From Gracilaria caudata (lineage: Eukaryota > Rhodophyta > Florideophyceae > Gracilariales > Gracilariaceae), in contig JASCIV010000170.1 in the NCBI GenBank assembly GCA_030374735.1, forward strand, positions 1 to 35,106: a stretch of DNA of 35,106 nucleotides, written 5' to 3'. The stretch's first letter is position 1. Each line of letters opens with the position of its first letter. Positions 19,802 through 29,420 of this stretch are shown here, one piece after another. Both the position numbers and the translations under genes were made by a program. Below the pieces are notes generated by a model that had not been told where the DNA came from, ran no database searches, and saw only the letters and a program-made list of their open reading frames with translations.

Positions 19802-20569
19802 TCACGCAGACGCTACACCAATCGCAGTCGAATCCCCCGCCGAAGACCCATGCGGCTCTCCTCCCACAGAATCCCCCGCCCCCCCATTCGCAAATAACAT
19901 ATCATTAAGTGGAGGTGGATCTGCCCAAGCAACATCTTCGGGACAAGGGCCTCTGGTACAACACGCCCGCCCTTTGGGACGAGTGCAAACTCGGTCATCT
20001 CCTTCTCCCATACATTTAACCGGGCAGATGCGGCAACAGTCCTTGACAGGGTCATAGAAAGTGCGTAGAAGCCGGCTAGCTCCCTCGCCCTCTCTGTAAT
20101 ATTTACCCACATGTCCTGCGCCCTTTCCACCAAAACGCGTCGCTGGTCCAAGCGCCGCAACTGCTTCGCATTGCATGGCCCCTTTCCCTCCTTGTTTAGC
20201 CACCTGGAACTGTCGCTGCACAATCTTGAACATAACCTTCTTCTTCTCATTGTCTTCTTCCGCTCCCCCGTTCCGCATACGATTCAAGTCTTCATCAGAA
20301 AGCACTGCGACATGCGAGATGATATATCGATCGGATGTCGTCAAGTAAGCAGCGTCGAAAACAATTGCTCCACTCCCTCCAGCAGACACGCCTATCCCCA
20401 GCGCAGCTTGATCACAAGACACTATGCGGTCCGTCTCCGTCGTGCACAACCACGCATAGTTGCTGTTGTCGGCTTCATTGCACGTGATTAGCACGGCATG
20501 TACAGCAGCCCATGCCATTCCGCATGAGTACAACAATAGCAGACACTTCATCTTGGCGATAGATGGCAT
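19802..20569 (-). CDS. divergent secreted Cys-rich protein
   Basis: 255 residues from ATG 20569, or 249 from the ATG at 20551, which gives the neater signal peptide (MKCLLLLYSCGMAWAAVHA) and sits 115 bases from the TATA-like box. It shares a plan with the ten-Cys family: ITC near 28-30, a beta-like stretch (AIVFDAAYL, YIISHVAVL), then paired cysteines late in the chain (CC178-179, C182, C186, C195, CC203-204, C209). Between them is a charged loop (GGAEEDNEKKK). The Gly/Ser/Asp-rich tail lacks cysteines. Probably a distant paralogue; function unknown. The stop codon overlaps a GTGAGT donor-like word, so a 3' exon cannot be excluded. Confidence 0.68.
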   Translation of the reverse strand: MPSIAKMKCLLLLYSCGMAWAAVHAVLITCNEADNSNYAWLCTTETDRIVSCDQAALGIGVSAGGSGAIVFDAAYLTTSDRYIISHVAVLSDEDLNRMRNGGAEEDNEKKKVMFKIVQRQFQVAKQGGKGAMQCEAVAALGPATRFGGKGAGHVGKYYREGEGASRLLRTFYDPVKDCCRICPVKCMGEGDDRVCTRPKGRACCTRGPCPEDVAWADPPPLNDMLFANGGAGDSVGGEPHGSSAGDSTAIGVASA

Positions 20570-20658
20570 CTAGACGATGACAGAATGTTGGTGGTTGACG
20601 AAGATGATGTTCTTTGGTACAGTTCTCCAGCAAACCCGCTCGTGAGTTAGGAAACGGT

Positions 20659-20667
20659 ATTTAAAGC
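20659..20667 (-). promoter_or_regulatory. TATA-like box of the divergent secreted gene
   Basis: CTTTAAATA on the minus strand within the inverted repeat AAACGGctttaaataCCGTTT. It lies about 97 and 115 bases before the two candidate ATGs. Confidence 0.5.
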
Positions 20668-20669
20668 CG

Positions 20670-21400
20670 TTTGGCTTCGAACAAATTCCCGTGCTGCAAA
20701 GCACCCAGAGCACAAATAGCAAGCTTGAGTATTTTTGGCTTGGGTTCTTCAGGAGCAAAGTTGCGTTGTCTCGTTACTGGTGACAATTCAACTTTTGTAC
20801 TCTGTACTTCGGTCGAATTGGGGGCAAATTAGCCATAATAAGCCCGCAAATAAGTTAACATTGGAGAGACCATGTTTGTGCATACCGAAAACGACTCGTA
20901 ATGGCTTACCCTCGTAACATTTATTTGTATAAAGGAAAGTTAAGAGGGGTGCCCTAAGTGTAAATGCGTTTCAAACTAAAAAAGGGTATTAACATGTGTT
21001 CAGCATACTGTTCTTTAACCCGTCTTTCCTTTTTATCTAGATAAACCCCGTGCTGAGAGTCCTTGTTGCTGTCGCATTTTGCCAAGCTGATTCAACGTAA
21101 AAACAGGAGAGATTTGCAACAAAGCATCATGTTTCTCGAAACAAGATTATTTCCGTCTCTGTCTTCTCCATTCAGTGTAGCCCCCATTAGGCAAAGACTG
21201 TAGCATCTAGTCTCTCAAACATAATTGAAAGTCCACCCTCCGTAATGTTTGCAAGGAGGTGTCTCTCTGATATGACTCGCACTACAGGTTTTCCGTATCC
21301 TGTCCAGGGTTAAAAGGATTTGCAGGAAGTTTGCTCTCCTGTATTCCATATTCCAAACCTCAGGGGAGTCCAAAGCTTCGTTGCAAGCAGCAAAACTCCC
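20670..21400. other. intergenic, no gene recognised
   Basis: Short frames only. I see no RNA gene, repeat or promoter that I can support. Confidence 0.35.
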
Positions 21401-21403
21401 GCC

Positions 21404-21640
21404 ATGAAAACAGTTCTGCGTTCTCTCTTTGCCGGCATCGGTGTCCACCCGAGGGTACACCCGTCGACTGCCCACATGGACTGCTCTTGCACTCCCATAT
21501 TCACTCTAGCCACGTATCAGTATCAGCTCTCCGGCTGGTTCAGGCGCTATTTTGGGCGAAGCAGGGTCCTCTTCCGCACCTTCACCATCACCCCCAATGC
21601 CCCAGCCTACTGCGGGCATGGTAATGGGTCACCCGAAACC
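21404..21640 (+). pseudogene. inverted, decayed copy of the ten-Cys secreted gene 5' end
   Basis: From ATG 21404 the plus strand aligns with the minus-strand start of the gene at 15092: shared words include CCACATGG-CTGCT, GGCTGGTTC, CACCATC and CCTACT-C-GGCAT. The reading frame is shifted relative to the intact gene. In the shifted frame it matches the damaged 25 kb copy (MDCSC ... GWF ... TIT against MGCSC ... GWF ... TIT). The CC-x2-C end is missing. Confidence 0.6.
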
Positions 21641-21689
21641 GACAAACTGACAAAAACAACCCACAAGAAAATCTCATTTCTGTAAGAGG

Positions 21690-21860
21690 CCTGTGTGGCC
21701 AATTGATGAGCTTGGCATGTGCCACAACCATGCTTTTGCCTTGCAATACGGCGTTCTTAAAAGCGTCCTCAACGAGAATCGTTGTTATGAAAAGATCTGC
21801 ACAAGAACTGAGCATACAAAATTGAAATATGACGTCGATCAAAGCTTTTAACGGCAACTA
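21690..21860 (-). pseudogene. decayed fragment homologous to 19480-19570
   Basis: CTCAACGAGAATCGTTGT and TGCTTTTGCCT align with the 19.5 kb fragment in the same orientation. On the minus strand both read TTI-F/L-VE-x-AF-x-NA and GKS-I/M-VV. No start codon or signal peptide. Confidence 0.5.
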
Positions 21861-21869
21861 GAAAAAGGC

Positions 21870-22776
21870 TCCAACGTTTTGATGTAATTCTTTGTGTTTG
21901 TGTTATAATCTTCAACAATTATTGTTCAAGTTTGTTCTTGAGGCATTTGTTCGCAAGAACGGCAAAACCCGCAAATACATTGAGATACTCTGAGCAGAAC
22001 ACTGCTTTGCTTGTAATGTTTCTGATTCGATCACGACGTAGACTTGAGTTAAAATACGCATGTTGGAGCAAACTCTTTCTTTAGATGCAAGGCCTTCATG
22101 TCAATGGGAGAATCCGGAAACTACAAACACGCAAACTACGGTAATGGTTGTTTTCGTATTTGGGTTTTGTAGGGCTTTCTGAAATTACAACAGCGTAAAA
22201 CGCAAGGTGAATTTCTACCCATTTTAAGAGACTGCTACTCTTCGGTATTCACATGTGATCGTTATTCTATTCTAGTATTGAATTACACTGTGACGCATTG
22301 CGTTTCAGACGGATTTTGCAAGGAGCGGAAGAGAACCGAAAAGTTTGAAAAGTTTACACTGCAAGCTAGACACAACCGTATGCAGTTCAAGAGACGTGGT
22401 CTGTTGGAAAGTAGAGAGTTGTACGTGAAAGCAAACTCATTCGCCGGGTCGCCTACGCTGACCTTGTTGGTCTCGAAACCAAGCGCAAATTCACGCTGTG
22501 AGCTCGAATCGTGACTTTGCTGCCCGAACATTTAACGTTTTCGTAGTCTCAGGATGCTCCCAATCTGATGTATATATATGACCGATGTCAATCACAGAAT
22601 GATGTCTACTGGCCAGCGTGAATTGCAACCGCGCAAAAGCATGCGTTCTGTACTTTGCACTAGTGCTTTTTCTTACTCAAGATGATCGTGAAGGATCGGT
22701 TTTAAGGACATACGCTTTGTGCTTAGGTGGCAACTTGCGATTCAAAGACACCCAACGAGAATGGGACGCTGATCCC
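21870..22776. other. intergenic, no gene recognised
   Basis: Open frames here overlap on both strands without a domain, ATG-TATA pairing or paralogue. Confidence 0.35.
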
Positions 22777-22867
22777 GGAGGAGGACACCGGACCTCCAAC
22801 ACGAGGTCCACCTCTATCCTTGCTGCTGTTGAAGTGCAGCAAGCGTATTCAGGATGACAAGTGTTGC
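22777..22867. repeat. diverged copy of the 12171-12260 repeat
   Basis: Roughly 70% similar by eye to 12171-12260. As in the other copy, an HLIP-promoter module follows about 300 bases downstream, so the two were probably copied together. Confidence 0.5.
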
Positions 22868-23119
22868 ATTTCCTTCCTCTTTTTACTTGTATACTTGTAC
22901 AGTATTGGGAGAGTAGTACCTCTCAGAAGGGGAGCGATTGATCTGTCACCTCGTAAGCAGTTGTGTCGGCAGCCGGCCGCGCCTTTCGCCGAGCTCAACG
23001 GTGCCGAACGCGCGACGTCTGCAAAGGCAGCATTGCGACGTGTACCCGTTGGCAACTTCTCACCACTGAAATGATCTGATCGCTCAATAATTGCAATGTG
23101 CAGAAAACAATCCTAACCT

Positions 23120-23240
23120 TCAAACAAAAATCTGTATGCGCGCCCCCCCGCTTATCTTTTCGCAGCCGCCTCATCCAACACGCCGCTCCATGCGCATCCA
23201 GCTCGAAAACATAAGTTTTGGGTCCATGTGGAGCCCGTTC
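23120..23240 (+). promoter_or_regulatory. orphan HLIP-promoter module
   Basis: AAAAATCTGTATGCGCGCCC and CGCAGCCGCC, then CGCCGCTCCATGCGCATC, match the GC-rich part of the HLIP A and B promoters. ATAAGTTTTGGGTCC matches 13821 (ATAAGTTTTGGTCC). No CACGTG, no TATAAAAG and no HLIP coding sequence follow, so this is a relic. Confidence 0.5.
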
Positions 23241-23933
23241 CGCGTTGACATGGATCGCTGTTTCATTAAACCTCCAGTAATTCCCTTTCGACAAGAGTCG
23301 TGAATTTGGCTTTATACGTTGAGGTATATGTTCGACACCACTCACGCCAGTCCTACTCCATCAGATAAACGACGGTTGTTTTGGTCATTTGCGTCGAACG
23401 GAAAGTACATATATCCTTTCCATCTCACAACCATTTTCGATGCAAGAATATCCGTCTTCAATGTCGAAAGGCGTACGACCTCTTCGTCGCGACAATAATA
23501 GATGCACGTTGATTCACATCTGAATGATGTCAGGCGGCTGGTGATATGGCAAAATCGCAATGTGAGATCTCCGGAGTCACTGCAGCAGAACTGTTGAGAC
23601 AATTAACGGCTGAGACTCGTTCATACAACGAGGACGGGATAAATCCATGGGGTGTACCCACACACTTGAAGGTTTCAACATGTTCTAACGCATCCTGTGT
23701 TTTCTCCCCATGCGTTTCATGGATTTCGTTTTACTTGCACATGACAATCTTGAAAGCAGCTTTCTCTCAAAGTTGTTCATCCCGACGTTGGGCGAATTGC
23801 ATCGTTCTCGAGGTGTCCAAGAGAAGTTGAGACCTTGGCGTTCACGAAGCATGAGATGTTTAACGTCTTGGGGGGCGGTTTGCTTATCCTGTGGCACTCT
23901 TGTCAATTTTCTCACAACAGTCAATACCCTGTT

Positions 23934-24149
23934 GAGCTGTACTCGGAAAGAGGATGCAACGAGGAACACAGAACGATTGGCACACTAGCTTCAAGAGGGA
24001 TAGGAACGCTACCCCCAGAAAGTGACTATGCCTTGCCTTTACTTGGCAGTTATTTGACGCGGGGCCTACCAAGTACGGAGTGTTTTGCTTTTAATAAGCA
24101 CGGCTGGCTCGCAGACCATATGACCTTTGGAGCTTATCTGATAGTTTAG
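23934..24149 (+). pseudogene. coding remnant shared with 32341-32445
   Basis: The frame runs from about 23835 to a TAG at 24147 and includes VELYSERGCNEEHRTIGTL and later FNKHGWLADHMTFGAYLIV. The first part matches ELYFEGRCYEEHGMNGTM at 32.34 kb at both DNA and protein level. I do not recognise the family. Both copies look like fragments of a once longer gene. Confidence 0.35.
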
Positions 24150-24377
24150 AATTGCTAACCTAAACGGTTCAGAACGACCATTATATATGTACAGATCCAA
24201 TGACTGTGACTTCCCCCACCTTGCAGTCTCCAACGCCCTCAGTCCTTTGATTTCTGATTACTTCACCGTTTAGCATCGGTTCCTACTTCGTGTTTCACCG
24301 AATGAACCTGCCGAAATTCAGCAGAGCGGAAGTTGATGTCTCGACCAATTTTATTCCAAGACTGCATGCTTGTGCTT

Positions 24378-24979
24378 CTACAGGTGTCTGCAAGCTTTGC
24401 AGCATCGGACACGGGGACATGGACGGTAGCAAGATGGTTGCTCAGTTTTCTATTCAACCTCTGTGAAAATTGGTGGCCCTGCAACGCGGGTTATGTTTTG
24501 TAATTCCCCTTCTTCCTCGAACATTTTCTCAACAGTGGCCATATTTGACACGCTAAACCTCTTGCTCTCCTCTCCGAACCGCTGGTTGATAGCTCAATTC
24601 CACACGAGTGTATCGTATTATCTGCTGCCCAGTTTTGAGGGTTGCAGGTATTGATCGTGAAAATTCATTTCCAACCGGCGACGGAGAAAGTGTTGAAGAT
24701 AGTGAGAATAATTCTCCCGCATAACCCCCATTTGGACCAAATCTTGCAAGTGTTCCTGGTGATCCATTATCATCAGCAACGTCTGTAGGAGAATGAGGGG
24801 TTGGAGAAAGTGATGGTGCAAATGTGGAGACTGACCCTATTGTGCCCACAAAGGTGGCAGAACCAGCCATAGAGAAGGTACCGATGAATGGCCTGAGTGA
24901 AGTCGAAATTGCATGAACAGCCCATGTGGAGAGCCGAATGGTGATGAAAGCGAGTTAGAAACGACGCAGGTACACTCAT
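24378..24979 (-). pseudogene. damaged duplicate of secreted gene copy 2
   Basis: Homologous to 14430-15092 from its ATG (24979) to its stop (24378). The Gly/Ser/Pro linker is still recognisable (MAGSATFVGTIGS, ADDNGSPGT). It has a frame break between the start and the linker, and another after SPVGNEF just before the first cysteine pair. The first CC of the terminal knot reads CY, and the stretch between the knots is deleted, leaving CYRPC-x-CCKAC. Its promoter TATA has also decayed. Confidence 0.75.
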
Positions 24980-25239
24980 TTTTGTATTGAGTGCTACACG
25001 ATAATTAATGGAGTGAACTTGACTTCTCACGACAGAACCTTGGATACGGATGAGGCCTGGAACATGGAGCAGTACTAGCTATCCTTTTCTGCAGCTGTTC
25101 TTTTTAATAATCGAAGGTTCCCGGCGTTGGGAGTTGCGATTTACCCAAAATCAACACTTCTTCATTATGACATCAACGGCACGTGGGTACACGACAAGTC
25201 ACGACTTCTGGTTTTCGTACAGGAGAGACTTTGCAAAGT

Positions 25240-25960
25240 GGCACCAACACGGTTCGATTTTTACTGAGCAAAGTCAACGGAAAAGCATGAACAGTCGACG
25301 AGTTACCACGTACAAGAAACGTCACTGTCGTAACTTTGCAGAACTGTGTGGCTCTCGACTTTTCTGCCACTCGTTTGTCAGCCGAGTGCGGTGGCAGCGT
25401 CATGGGTTTTCATCACATTTTGGAACGATACGTTTCCGTCGAGTATTTACGTCTTACGCTCGAACATGGATAAAAACGTGCTCTATATCTTTTCAAGTTC
25501 TCTTGTACAACTCTTAACAAAGAATTGCTAAAAAACTTCACTTTACGTGAAAAAAAGACCAATGGAGTTGTGGCAACTCTGCAGATACAGGTATCCTTAC
25601 AAGTACTATGTCTGCTGAAAACTGGGTCAACCATTAGATTGCTAGATACAGCTTTTTGTAAACATATTATTTCATGTTTGGAATAAGTTGTTGAGTACTT
25701 TGATTGAATGCGGATAACTTAAACTTCTACGGCTTCAACAAATCCAATTAAGAAAACTAAAGCAAGTATTTTAAAAAAAACTCTGAGGCAATTGAACATT
25801 AGTTTAACAAATGGTGAGTACTTTGATTGAATTCAAGAACTTTAAACTTCTACGGCTTCAACAAATCCAATCAAGAAAAGTGCAGCGAGTTTTTTAAAAT
25901 AAAAATCCTAAGGCAATTGAACATTAGTTTAAGAAAAATATCTTTAAGCCTTAAAAAACC
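25240..25960. repeat. second copy of the 15.83-16.56 kb block
   Basis: Continues the duplication begun by the pseudogene at 24378-24979. It contains two diverged units of the repeat found in tandem at 16323 (starting near 25685 and 25815), each ending AACATTAGTTTAA. Same orientation as the first copy. Confidence 0.75.
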
Positions 25961-25969
25961 CTAATCAAT

Positions 25970-26590
25970 AAGATTCTTGTCATTTCATTTAGTTTAGAAC
26001 ACTGTCAGTCCCACAATTCATCCAGACCGCCACCTAGCTGGCCACCATGATGTGACTCTTCCGTAGACGCACGTAAGAAGTAAAATTGATAATGCAAGAT
26101 GATACAATGAGATACATTTAGGAGGTGCTTCACATTATTTGCCACCGACTGGGGCATAGCTGGCATTCTCAAAGTCTCGAATGAGAGTAACCCGTTTAGA
26201 AGGCGAAGCTTGGTGGCAATATGAGCTAAATCATAGTCCCATAAGGAGCGTTGCGTCCAACGTAGGCTTATACTGTACCGACCCAATATTTACCCATGTG
26301 TTTACAAACCTTCATCTTTTTAGTGCTTCAGGTGTAAAACTAATGGTTTTCGTGTTTCTAGTTAAACTCATTCCCCATAGTTTCCTAGGACGACTTTCAA
26401 TTTCGATCATCCTCCATGTTAGGGAGCTGAACTACGTTTTTAATATCTCGTAATTAACCTCTGTTTAGTACATTACTTGCTTGAGAAGAAGATCATCTGT
26501 TGACACAAATAGCAAATAGGAAACAAGAGAGATTTACTAATGGGTCAGCATCTTGTCCTGGTATTCGACAAGTGATATGGGGTTTCCAAT
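25970..26590. other. intergenic, no gene recognised
   Basis: A 93-codon minus-strand frame at 26005-26286 lacks an ATG and a domain I can name. Nothing else seen. Confidence 0.3.
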
Positions 26591-26592
26591 GT

Positions 26593-28911
26593 TCAAGATA
26601 GTTTTCCACTTAGCACTCCACTTCCTAGTCGCAGCTCATCGACTCCATCAGTGTCTAGTTCGCACTCTTCACAAGTCCATGCCTGTCCAATTATACGCTT
26701 CATTTCGAAGACCTGCCCAGACTCAAGTGGAGCCCAAAATATGCTTGTGCCATTGACAATAAAGGGATCTCCCGACAAGAGGGCCAAGTTGAGGGGTCTT
26801 GAGATTGTCACTCCGTCACTTTCGTCCAGAACCTTCTGGGGGAAGTAACAGGCTGCCGTACTCTTACAAGATATCTTAACCTTACCCTCCAAAGCCTTGG
26901 CGTAAAAAAATCGGAATGCCCCTGGTCCAAATTTCCCGACAACAATATCCTCGATGAGAATTTGGCTTGTTCTTGCACGTGCTTGATTCGAATTTATCGT
27001 CTTGGAAGCGTTGACGGCCCCTAAGACCGATACTCCATAGCTGATACCATCAAGACCTCTTCGTATTATCTGCTGCACTCCCTGGTATTCAATGAAGCCA
27101 TCTCTCACGATCAGACGTTTTGGATGTTTCCAGCTGTCATCTGGGAGCTTAAAAGTATCCTTCCTGAACTTGTATCGATCCCATACAGTTGCTCTGATTC
27201 CATGAAATGGGATTCCGCATACCGAGAGTGTCTCTGTAAGCGAAGGAATCTCATCCTTCGCGAAAGCATAGTGATTCATGGCACTGAGGTCAGTCTCTTC
27301 ATTGACGTGAATGGATCTTGAAATGGATCTAGAAGAGTCCGCGTTCAGCAAGGGCTGTGGAGCACTGACGAGGACGAAGGACGGGTAAAGTGTGTGGACA
27401 ATCTCGCTTCCTTCCAACAGCTCAGATCCAATGTCTTCAGAGGTGTTCAAAAAGTCGGCTGAAGGAGTGTAGGCAGAGGCGAAGTAAAAGGCATTGCAGA
27501 AATGCTCAGCAAGGAACTTTTTCTCGCCCCTGAGTATGCGTAAAATCGTGTGTTTGAGATCGCTGAGAATTTCGGATCTAGTTGTGAGATGTGGTCTGGG
27601 TTCCATTGGGTCAAAATCGCCGTTATCATCTGCACCGCCTAGAGCGTAGTTAACGATTGTTGCAATCTTGGAAAGTAAAGCAACTTTCTCTCGAACATGA
27701 TCATCATGACCTTCCGAAATGTCCTTGACTCCAACCCTCACCGACATGTTATCCTCGCAGTCGATCAAGACGGCTGCCTCCATATAATCTGTGGTATACA
27801 ATGCCCACTCTTGCTCTCCATTGATGTTTTTCACGATTTCCGTGACAGCGAGGAAAAGCTCAAGCAAAATACGAGTTTCCATCTTGGCCCTTTCGACGTC
27901 TGAAAGCAAGATGGCAAATTCGCTGTTGACCCTGGAGGCGAGCGAGTTTATGGAACCCAAGACGGAGCCTGTTTTGATAGTCTGCGTATCTTTTTTTGCG
28001 TCCGAGTGGAATTGAATATCTCTCGATTTACTGCGTGTGCTGTTGTCGCATAGAAGCAACACTCTTTTCGTGGAATATTTCTCCGGCTCGATGTTGCTGT
28101 CTTCGGTGATGATCTCTTCACGGTCAACCACCTTCAAGCCATCGTACGCGACATATAGGCCATCTCGATAATCTTCCATTATGTACGCATCGAGATAGCT
28201 CGCTACTTTCGTGTACGGGACATTTCCCTGGCTCTCCAGTCTTAACCTGCTGGGACTGGCCATGAAGCAGACTTCAAACCAGTGTTCACTGACGCCAATA
28301 AGATTAACTCCCTCCTTGCATGCATCCAAGTCGCTGTAGATGATTTCTCTCCACTCTTGAGACGACTTGAAGCATCTATCCCCCCGCATAATTTGAGTCT
28401 CATCCCCCCTTCCTTCATCAGGTAGTTCGACCGTAACGATCTTCTCCACGGTCTCAACGTACTTGGTGAACGCCTTGCCAAGCTTGTCCTTGTTAACCAT
28501 AGCCCCGCGTTCACGGTACTCCATCTCGGACGTGATGCGTCTTCGGTCATATCTGTCCAACATCCACTCAACGACAAAAGCACGTGTGGACAGGCTAGGG
28601 TGGGACGCGAGCACTCCCATCTTCTCATCGGGGCTGGCCTTGACAGCGGCAGCGACCTCATCGCGAAGAACCTCCAGCTGCAGCGCGCGATTTTGCGCGC
28701 CGCCGTCGGACAAACGGAAGCCGAAGAACGGAGAAGAGTTGTCCCGGGAGAGTTGGAGAGTGGGCAGAATTTTGGACAGTGGCTCGGGCTCGAACAGTCC
28801 GTCGTGCGGCAGCAGGTAGTCCAGCGCGGAGACGGCTGTAGAGAGCTCGACGGAATGCGTGCCGTGCAGAAGAGCGCGCACGCGCGGAAGGACAGAGGGG
28901 TCGTCGGCCAT
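26593..28911 (-). CDS. 772-residue orphan protein
   Basis: The longest frame in the window, uninterrupted from ATG 28911 (context GAGATGG) to TGA 26593. I do not recognise it. There is no signal peptide, membrane helix, repeat or obvious catalytic motif. The N-terminal 150 residues read as helices (VRALLHGTHSVELSTAVSAL, then EVLRDEVAAAVKASPDEKMG). The centre is mixed and acidic. The last 200 residues are beta-rich with conserved-looking glycines (GISYGVSVLGAVNAS, GKFGPGAFRFF), and a C-E-E-C pair sits near the end (WTCEECELD). It is probably soluble, cytosolic or nuclear. GC content at the 5' end is higher than in the rest. Intact length argues for a functional gene; a domesticated or element-borne gene is possible. 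Confidence 0.72.
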   Translation of the reverse strand: MADDPSVLPRVRALLHGTHSVELSTAVSALDYLLPHDGLFEPEPLSKILPTLQLSRDNSSPFFGFRLSDGGAQNRALQLEVLRDEVAAAVKASPDEKMGVLASHPSLSTRAFVVEWMLDRYDRRRITSEMEYRERGAMVNKDKLGKAFTKYVETVEKIVTVELPDEGRGDETQIMRGDRCFKSSQEWREIIYSDLDACKEGVNLIGVSEHWFEVCFMASPSRLRLESQGNVPYTKVASYLDAYIMEDYRDGLYVAYDGLKVVDREEIITEDSNIEPEKYSTKRVLLLCDNSTRSKSRDIQFHSDAKKDTQTIKTGSVLGSINSLASRVNSEFAILLSDVERAKMETRILLELFLAVTEIVKNINGEQEWALYTTDYMEAAVLIDCEDNMSVRVGVKDISEGHDDHVREKVALLSKIATIVNYALGGADDNGDFDPMEPRPHLTTRSEILSDLKHTILRILRGEKKFLAEHFCNAFYFASAYTPSADFLNTSEDIGSELLEGSEIVHTLYPSFVLVSAPQPLLNADSSRSISRSIHVNEETDLSAMNHYAFAKDEIPSLTETLSVCGIPFHGIRATVWDRYKFRKDTFKLPDDSWKHPKRLIVRDGFIEYQGVQQIIRRGLDGISYGVSVLGAVNASKTINSNQARARTSQILIEDIVVGKFGPGAFRFFYAKALEGKVKISCKSTAACYFPQKVLDESDGVTISRPLNLALLSGDPFIVNGTSIFWAPLESGQVFEMKRIIGQAWTCEECELDTDGVDELRLGSGVLSGKLS

Positions 28912-29299
28912 CTCACCTCGACCGCCTGAATCGCGGGGTGATTCCGGACGGGAAAGGGAGCAACAAGGCCTTAGTAGTTTAGTTTGCGAAGAGACGGTGA
29001 TGGTGTACGTGTATTATCAGCTTCCATACTCTACCTTGGCCAATGGCTGGATACAACTGACAAAGGTAGCGAACGCTCATCTTACCAGTCAAAAACCCAA
29101 CTCCAGTTGGCACGAGGAACCACTCTCTGGAGGCGACAACAATGACCTGCTTTGTACACGTACCCACTACTTGCCATTTCGCATGGACACGGCAACGAGA
29201 TCGAGTATCTGTCCTGGAGATACTAACGTCTATCCATGCATGTGCTGCAACACAGCCTCATGTCTGTTCAGGAAGCCAATCGGAGCTCCCAAATTGACC

Positions 29300-29420
29300 T
29301 CAATAAAATCAAAAACGATCTGCATGCGCGCACCGCAGCCACCTATCTTGCGATCCGCCTCCAGCGAACCGTCGCAGCACGCGAATCCCACGGCGCTCTG
29401 GTCTACTCACAATCGTCGAA
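29300..29420 (+). promoter_or_regulatory. orphan HLIP-promoter module
   Basis: GATCTGCATGCGCGCACCGC and CCGCCTCCAGCGAACCGTCG closely match the HLIP B promoter (CCGCCTCCAGCGACCCGCCG at 12584), followed by CTCACAATCG as after the same module in HLIP A and B. No CACGTG-TATA pair and no HLIP frame follow. Confidence 0.55.

Noticed and set aside
26005..26286. 93-codon minus-strand frame possibly from a retrotransposon
   Set aside because: No ATG and no RNase H or integrase motif that I can point to.
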